A stretch of DNA of 64,000 nucleotides from Alphaproteobacteria bacterium. Its GTDB lineage: Bacteria; Pseudomonadota; Alphaproteobacteria; Rhizobiales; Xanthobacteraceae. The notes beneath the pieces are model-generated. The model saw only the letters and a program-made list of their open reading frames with translations, was not told where the DNA came from and did no database searches. Location: positions 62,001 through 126,000 of the forward strand of contig VBAH01000007.1 of NCBI GenBank assembly GCA_005884685.1, written 5' to 3'. Positions 60,031 through 64,000 of the stretch are shown here, in pieces (positions within the stretch are counted from its first letter, which is position 1; every line of letters begins with the position of its first letter). Made by a program: the position numbers and the translations under genes.

Positions 60031-60909
60031 ATGACCGCCCTGCTCGACGTCGACCAGCTCCGCACCTTCATCGCCATCGCCGAGACCGGCAGCTTCACGC
60101 GCGCCGCCGATATCGTGCACAAGACGCAGTCCGCCGTGTCGATGCAGATGAAGCGGCTCGAAGAGCGGCTCGACCGCGCGATCTTCGCGCGCGACGGGCG
60201 CGCCTCGAAGCTCACCGAAGACGGCGAGCGCCTGCTCGACTACGCGCGCCGTATCGTGAAGCTCAACGTCGAGACCATCGCGGCGTTCTCCGACGAACTG
60301 ACCGGACGCGTGCGTCTCGGCGTACCGGACGATTACGCCGACCGCTATCTGCCGGAGATCATGGCGCGCTTCTCGCGCGCCTATCCGGCGATCGAGTTGA
60401 CGGTGCTGTGCGACGAGACCGTCAATCTGCTCGAGCGCATCAAGGGCAACGATCTCGATCTCGCGATCATCACCAATTGCTCCGGCAGCATGACGGCGGA
60501 GAACTTCCGCCAGGAGCGGTTGCTGTGGGCGACGTCGAACCGGCATTCCACCCACCTGGAAGAGCGCCTGCCGCTCGCACTCGGACGGACAACCTGCGCG
60601 TGGCGCCGCGCCGCGATCGAATGCCTCGAGGCGATCGGGCGGCCGTATCGCGTGCTCTATTCGAGCGGCAATGCGAGCGCGATCTGCGCCGCGGTGCTGT
60701 CGGGGCTGGCAGTCTCGGTGTTTCCGGAATCCGGGCTGCGGCCGGGCATGCGCGTGCTCTCGGCGGCGGATGGATTTCCCGAGCTGCCCTCCTGCCGCAT
60801 CGGCCTGGTGCGCAATCCGCATGAGCGCAACCCGATGGCCGACGCGCTCGCCGAGCATGTCATCTCGTCGCTGGACAACCTGTCGGAGGCGGCACGCGCG
60901 GCGGAGTAG
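60031..60909 (+). CDS. LysR-family transcriptional regulator
   Basis: Regulator of 292 residues. The N-terminal winged helix is DVDQLRTFIAIAETGSFTRA and ADIVHKTQSAVSMQMKRLEE. The effector domain includes ELTGRVRLGVPDDYADRYLP and SAICAAVLSGLAVSVFPESG. The start is uncertain; the ATG used has GAGGA 8 nt upstream, and ATGs 15 and 45 nt earlier are possible. It is divergent from DUF1127, probably controlling it through the AT-rich gap with TGTTTTTAATC. The effector is unknown. Confidence 0.9.
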   Translation: MTALLDVDQLRTFIAIAETGSFTRAADIVHKTQSAVSMQMKRLEERLDRAIFARDGRASKLTEDGERLLDYARRIVKLNVETIAAFSDELTGRVRLGVPDDYADRYLPEIMARFSRAYPAIELTVLCDETVNLLERIKGNDLDLAIITNCSGSMTAENFRQERLLWATSNRHSTHLEERLPLALGRTTCAWRRAAIECLEAIGRPYRVLYSSGNASAICAAVLSGLAVSVFPESGLRPGMRVLSAADGFPELPSCRIGLVRNPHERNPMADALAEHVISSLDNLSEAARAAE

Positions 60910-60925
60910 AGAACTACACCTCCGC

Positions 60926-60990
60926 TCATGCCCGCGAAAGCGGGCATCCAGTCGTGGCCCTGGGTCCCCGCTTTCGCAGGGACGCGCGGG
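60926..60990. repeat. Palindromic intergenic repeat, family H, copy 2
   Basis: CTCATGCCCGCGAAAGCGGG, CATCCAG / CTGGGTCC and CCCCGCTTTCGCAGGGACG form a cruciform. It lies between the LysR gene and the convergent gshA gene and is related to the element at 34198-34278. Confidence 0.7.
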
Positions 60991-60999
60991 GTTGTCGTC

Positions 61000-62370
61000 T
61001 CAATACGCATACTCGGTGAATACCGGCTCCACGGAGCGCGCCCACGGCCCGTGATATTTCTCCAGCAATTCCTCGGCCGGCGTGATGCCGCGCGCGACGA
61101 ATTCCTGCAGGGGGCGGAGGTAACGCGTCTCGTCGCGGTCATCGCTGTCGCGGAAATTGCGCCGCTGCAGCCCCGCCTCGGACAGTGCCAGACATTCCTT
61201 CGCCAGATCGAGCATCGCCCGACCGCGAATCCGCGCCGCAAATCCCGCGCGCGGCACGTCATCGCGCAGCTTCTGGCGCTCCTCGGCGCTCCAGTCCCTG
61301 ACGAGATCCCATGCGGCATCGAGGCTCGCATCGTCATACAGAATGCCGACCCAGAACGCCGGCAGCGCCGGCAGGCGCCGCCACGGGCCGGCATCCGCGC
61401 CGCGCATTTCGAGATAGCGCTTGAGCCGCACCTCGGGAAAGATCGACGAGACGTGGTTCACCCAGTCCGAACGGGTGGCGCGCAGGTTGCCGTGGCCGGG
61501 CAGCTTGCCTTCGAGCAGATCGCGGAACGACAGACCGGACACGTCGATGTACTCGTCCTCGCGCTTGACGAAATACATCGGCACGTCGAGCGCGTAGTCG
61601 ACGTAGCGCTCGAACCCCATGCCCTCCTCGAACGCGAACGGCAGCATGCCGGCGCGCGCATTGTCGGTGTCGCGCCACACCTCCGAACGGAACGACAGGA
61701 ACCCGTTCGGCTTGCCTTCGGTGAACGGCGAGTTCGCAAACAGCGCGGTCGCGACCGGCTGCAGCGCGAGCGACACGCGCAGCTTCTTCACCATGTCGGC
61801 TTCGGATGAGAAGTCGAGGTTCGTCTGCACCGTGCAGGTGCGGTACATCATGTCGAGGCCGTAGCGGCCGACCTTCGGCATATACGCGGTCATGATCTTG
61901 TAGCGGCTCTTCGGCATCATCGGCGTTTGCGCGCGCGTCCATTTCGGGCTCATGCCGAGGCCGAGGAACCCGATACCGAGCGGCCCCGCGATCTCGCGCA
62001 ACTGCGCGAGATGCGCCATCAGTTCGCTGCAGGTTTGATGGATCGTCTCGAGCGGCGCGCCGGAGAGCTCGAACTGTCCGCCCGGCTCGAGCGAGATCGC
62101 GCCGCCGCCGGTCACGTCCGCGAGGCCGATGATGTTGCCCCCGTCCATGATCGGCTCCCAGCCGAGCAGGTGCTGCATGCCGACGAGCAGCGAGCGGATC
62201 GAGCGGCGGCCCTCGTAGGGCACCGGGTCGTGCGTGTCGGTGGTGAAGGCGAACTTCTCGTGCTCGGTGCCGATGCGCCATTGCGCCTTCGGCTTTGCGC
62301 CTTCGGCGAACCACGCGACCAGCTCGTCACGCGATTCGATCGGGGTGAGGTCGACAACGTCACGAGCCAT
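61000..62370 (-). CDS. gshA: Glutamate-cysteine ligase, plant/rhizobial type
   Basis: Catalyses the first step of glutathione synthesis, ATP-dependent joining of glutamate and cysteine. The 456-residue protein is of the GCS2 (plant-like) type: RIGTEHEKFAF at the start, GGAISLEPGGQFELSGAPLE, TVQTNLDFSSEADMVKKLRV and the metal/ATP region MRGADAGPWRRLPALPAFWV. The conserved ending TRDEFVARG-like region is EFVARGITPAEELLEKYHGP. It is monocistronic, facing the LysR gene. Confidence 0.95.
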   Translation of the reverse strand: MARDVVDLTPIESRDELVAWFAEGAKPKAQWRIGTEHEKFAFTTDTHDPVPYEGRRSIRSLLVGMQHLLGWEPIMDGGNIIGLADVTGGGAISLEPGGQFELSGAPLETIHQTCSELMAHLAQLREIAGPLGIGFLGLGMSPKWTRAQTPMMPKSRYKIMTAYMPKVGRYGLDMMYRTCTVQTNLDFSSEADMVKKLRVSLALQPVATALFANSPFTEGKPNGFLSFRSEVWRDTDNARAGMLPFAFEEGMGFERYVDYALDVPMYFVKREDEYIDVSGLSFRDLLEGKLPGHGNLRATRSDWVNHVSSIFPEVRLKRYLEMRGADAGPWRRLPALPAFWVGILYDDASLDAAWDLVRDWSAEERQKLRDDVPRAGFAARIRGRAMLDLAKECLALSEAGLQRRNFRDSDDRDETRYLRPLQEFVARGITPAEELLEKYHGPWARSVEPVFTEYAY

Positions 62371-62643
62371 TTTTCGGAGATCCGGAAGCGAAGGGCGGCG
62401 ACCTTACACACGGGCGCGCGCCGAGAGCAATGCGGACATTTAGACCAACGGATGCCGCCGCAACGTCCTTCGGATAGCCGCCGGTTCCTGGCGAACAATG
62501 GCAGGCGGAATCCCTGCGCGCCACAGTGCCCGTTGCTGCGTCTGACTGATCGGCTCCTGGACCAGATCCGGCCGGCGCGATCGCGCCTGCCGGCCATCCA
62601 TGGCCGAACGACGCGAGAAAAAGCCAATCAGTGGAGCGGACCC

Positions 62644-64000
62644 ATGGAAGGATCGGCCGGACTTTCGAAGGCGGCAAAGGACGAACGGAGCTGGAGGAAT
62701 TTCAACCCGGGTCCGTGGCGCGACAGCATCGATGTGCGCGACTTCATCGTCCGCAACGTGACGCCCTACAGCGGCGATGAAAAATTCCTGGTCGCGCCTT
62801 CACAGCGCACCAAGGCCGTCTGGGCCAAGCTGCAGCCCTATTTCAAGAACGAACAGAAGAAGGGCGTGCTCGCGGTCGACGCCAAAACACCCTCGCATCT
62901 TCTTGCTCACAAGGCAGGCTATATCGACCGCGACAACGAGGTGATCGTCGGACTGCAGACGGACGAGCCGTTCAAGCGCGCGATCTTTCCCTATGGCGGG
63001 CTGCGGATGGTGGAGAACGGTCTCAAGGCGGCGGGATTTGACGCCGACCCGCAGGTGCACGAGGCCTTCACGAAATACCGCAAGTCCCACAACGACGGCG
63101 TGTTCGACGCCTACACGCCCGAGATCATGCGCTGCCGCAAGTCCGGCATCATCACCGGACTGCCCGATGCCTACGGGCGCGGGCGGATCATCGGCGATTA
63201 CCGCCGCGTCGCACTGTACGGAGTGGATCGCCTGATCGAAGCCAAGCAGGCCGAGCGCGCGCAGATCGACGACATGTGGCCGAGCGACGAGATCATCCGC
63301 CAGCGCGAGGAGCTGTCCGACCAGATCCGCGCGCTGAAGGACCTCGCCGCGATGGGGGAACTCTACGAGTGCGACATCAGGCGCCCGGCCAGCGACGCGC
63401 ACGAAGCCGTGCAGTGGACCTACCTCGCCTATCTCGGCGCGATCAAGGAAGCGAACGGCGCCGCAATGTCGGTCGGCCGCATCTCGAGCTTCCTCGATGT
63501 CTACATCGAGCGCGACCTCAAGGAAGGCGCGCTGGACGAGGCCGGCGCGCAGGAGCTGTGGGACCAGATGGTGCAGAAGCTGCGCATCGTGCGCTTCCTG
63601 CGCACGCCGGATTACGACGCGCTGTTTTCCGGCGATCCCTATTGGGCGACCGAATGCGTCGGCGGCATGGATCTCGACGGACAGTCGCTGGTGACCAAGA
63701 GCAGCTATCGCATGCTGCACACGCTGACCAATCTCGGGCCTGCGCCGGAGCCCAACATCACGGTGCTCTGGTCGAAGCATCTGCCGGAGGCGTTCAAGCG
63801 CTACTGCATCGATGTGAGCAAGCGGACGTCCTCGCTGCAATACGAAAACGACGATCTGATGCGGCCCTTCTGGGGCGACGATTACGGCATCGCCTGCTGC
63901 GTGTCGGCGATGAAGCTCGGCAAGCAGATGCAGTTCTTCGGCGCCCGCGTGAATCTCGCAAAGTGCCTGCTCTACGCCATCAACGGCGGCCGCGATGAAA
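62644..64000 (+). CDS. pflB: Pyruvate formate-lyase (formate C-acetyltransferase), partial
   Basis: Glycyl-radical enzyme that splits pyruvate to acetyl-CoA and formate under anoxic conditions. The first 452 codons are present and the C-terminal third, with the radical glycine, is outside the window. It begins ERSWRNFNPGPWRDSIDVRD. It contains TDEPFKRAIFPYGGLRMVEN, ITGLPDAYGRGRIIGDYRRV and the active-site pair Cys418-Cys419 in DYGIACCVSAM, the same numbers as in Escherichia coli. GGAGCGGACCC precedes the ATG. No activase gene is in the window. The 273-bp upstream gap shows no clear FNR site. Confidence 0.96.
   Translation, partial: MEGSAGLSKAAKDERSWRNFNPGPWRDSIDVRDFIVRNVTPYSGDEKFLVAPSQRTKAVWAKLQPYFKNEQKKGVLAVDAKTPSHLLAHKAGYIDRDNEVIVGLQTDEPFKRAIFPYGGLRMVENGLKAAGFDADPQVHEAFTKYRKSHNDGVFDAYTPEIMRCRKSGIITGLPDAYGRGRIIGDYRRVALYGVDRLIEAKQAERAQIDDMWPSDEIIRQREELSDQIRALKDLAAMGELYECDIRRPASDAHEAVQWTYLAYLGAIKEANGAAMSVGRISSFLDVYIERDLKEGALDEAGAQELWDQMVQKLRIVRFLRTPDYDALFSGDPYWATECVGGMDLDGQSLVTKSSYRMLHTLTNLGPAPEPNITVLWSKHLPEAFKRYCIDVSKRTSSLQYENDDLMRPFWGDDYGIACCVSAMKLGKQMQFFGARVNLAKCLLYAINGGRDE

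Noticed and set aside
62371-62643. FNR/FixK box in front of pflB
   Set aside because: No TTGAT-N4-ATCAA-like sequence was found in the gap; TGACTGATCGG is too far from the consensus.

Overview
The window is a GC-rich chromosomal segment from an alphaproteobacterium of the order Hyphomicrobiales (Rhizobiales). The best fit is the Bradyrhizobiaceae/Xanthobacteraceae side of the order. The grounds are: the tolQRAB-pal, cpoB-tilS-ftsH and glmM genes; a serC-(small ORF)-serA operon; a plant-type GshA; orphan Bug/TctC solute receptors; DUF1127 and DUF2852 proteins; a perfect FixK/FNR box; and many intergenic palindromic repeats of rhizobial type. No rRNA, tRNA, CRISPR array, insertion sequence or integrase was seen. 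Species assignment is inference.

Layout. 1-1193: a Bug receptor cut by the window edge, then two tandem copies of a palindromic repeat. 1194-4492: a two-component system whose kinase carries a periplasmic substrate-binding-like sensor, a Crp/Fnr remnant and a 48-residue protein. 4531-5378: a FixK/FNR box and an HD-domain protein. 5386-11576: a quinate/shikimate-type catabolic cluster of quiC, a GntR regulator, a three-gene TRAP transporter and a type II dehydroquinase whose active site is altered. 11647-21619: hypothetical exported proteins, a second Bug receptor, two flavoprotein oxidoreductases, a low-GC trypsin-like protease, a zinc alcohol dehydrogenase and a membrane-anchored conserved protein. 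21646-28255: purA, a MuiA-family protein and the serine-biosynthesis operon with a probable serC leader RNA. 28322-30156: two outer-membrane beta-barrel proteins. 30157-31243: about 1.1 kb without genes, holding a hairpin-rich element. 31244-31847: a divergent XRE regulator pair with three repeated operator-like sites.

32025-46086: a multi-rhodanese protein with a cysteine-dioxygenase-like cupin, then glmM. A block of accessory genes follows: a TPR protein, DoxX, an HTH-like protein, a TVP38 membrane protein and a probable type I-secreted metalloprotease with four 111-residue repeats. It is followed by ftsH, tilS and cpoB. 46322-52554: fadD and an RND efflux pair, which separate cpoB from pal. 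52724-56925: pal, tolB, tolA, tolR and tolQ. 57251-62370: a VapBC module, a DUF2852 gene with a TetR regulator that share an operator half-site, a DUF1127/LysR divergent pair and gshA. 62644-64000: the first 452 codons of pyruvate formate-lyase.

How the genes work together. TolQRAB-Pal with CpoB links the inner membrane, peptidoglycan and outer membrane during division. FtsH, TilS, GlmM, PurA, SerA, SerC and GshA are core housekeeping enzymes. The TRAP/QuiC/DHQase cluster probably imports a quinate- or shikimate-like acid and sends it to protocatechuate. Most of the non-core material sits in gaps between core genes and is rich in palindromic repeats. One repeat copy lies in frame inside tilS.
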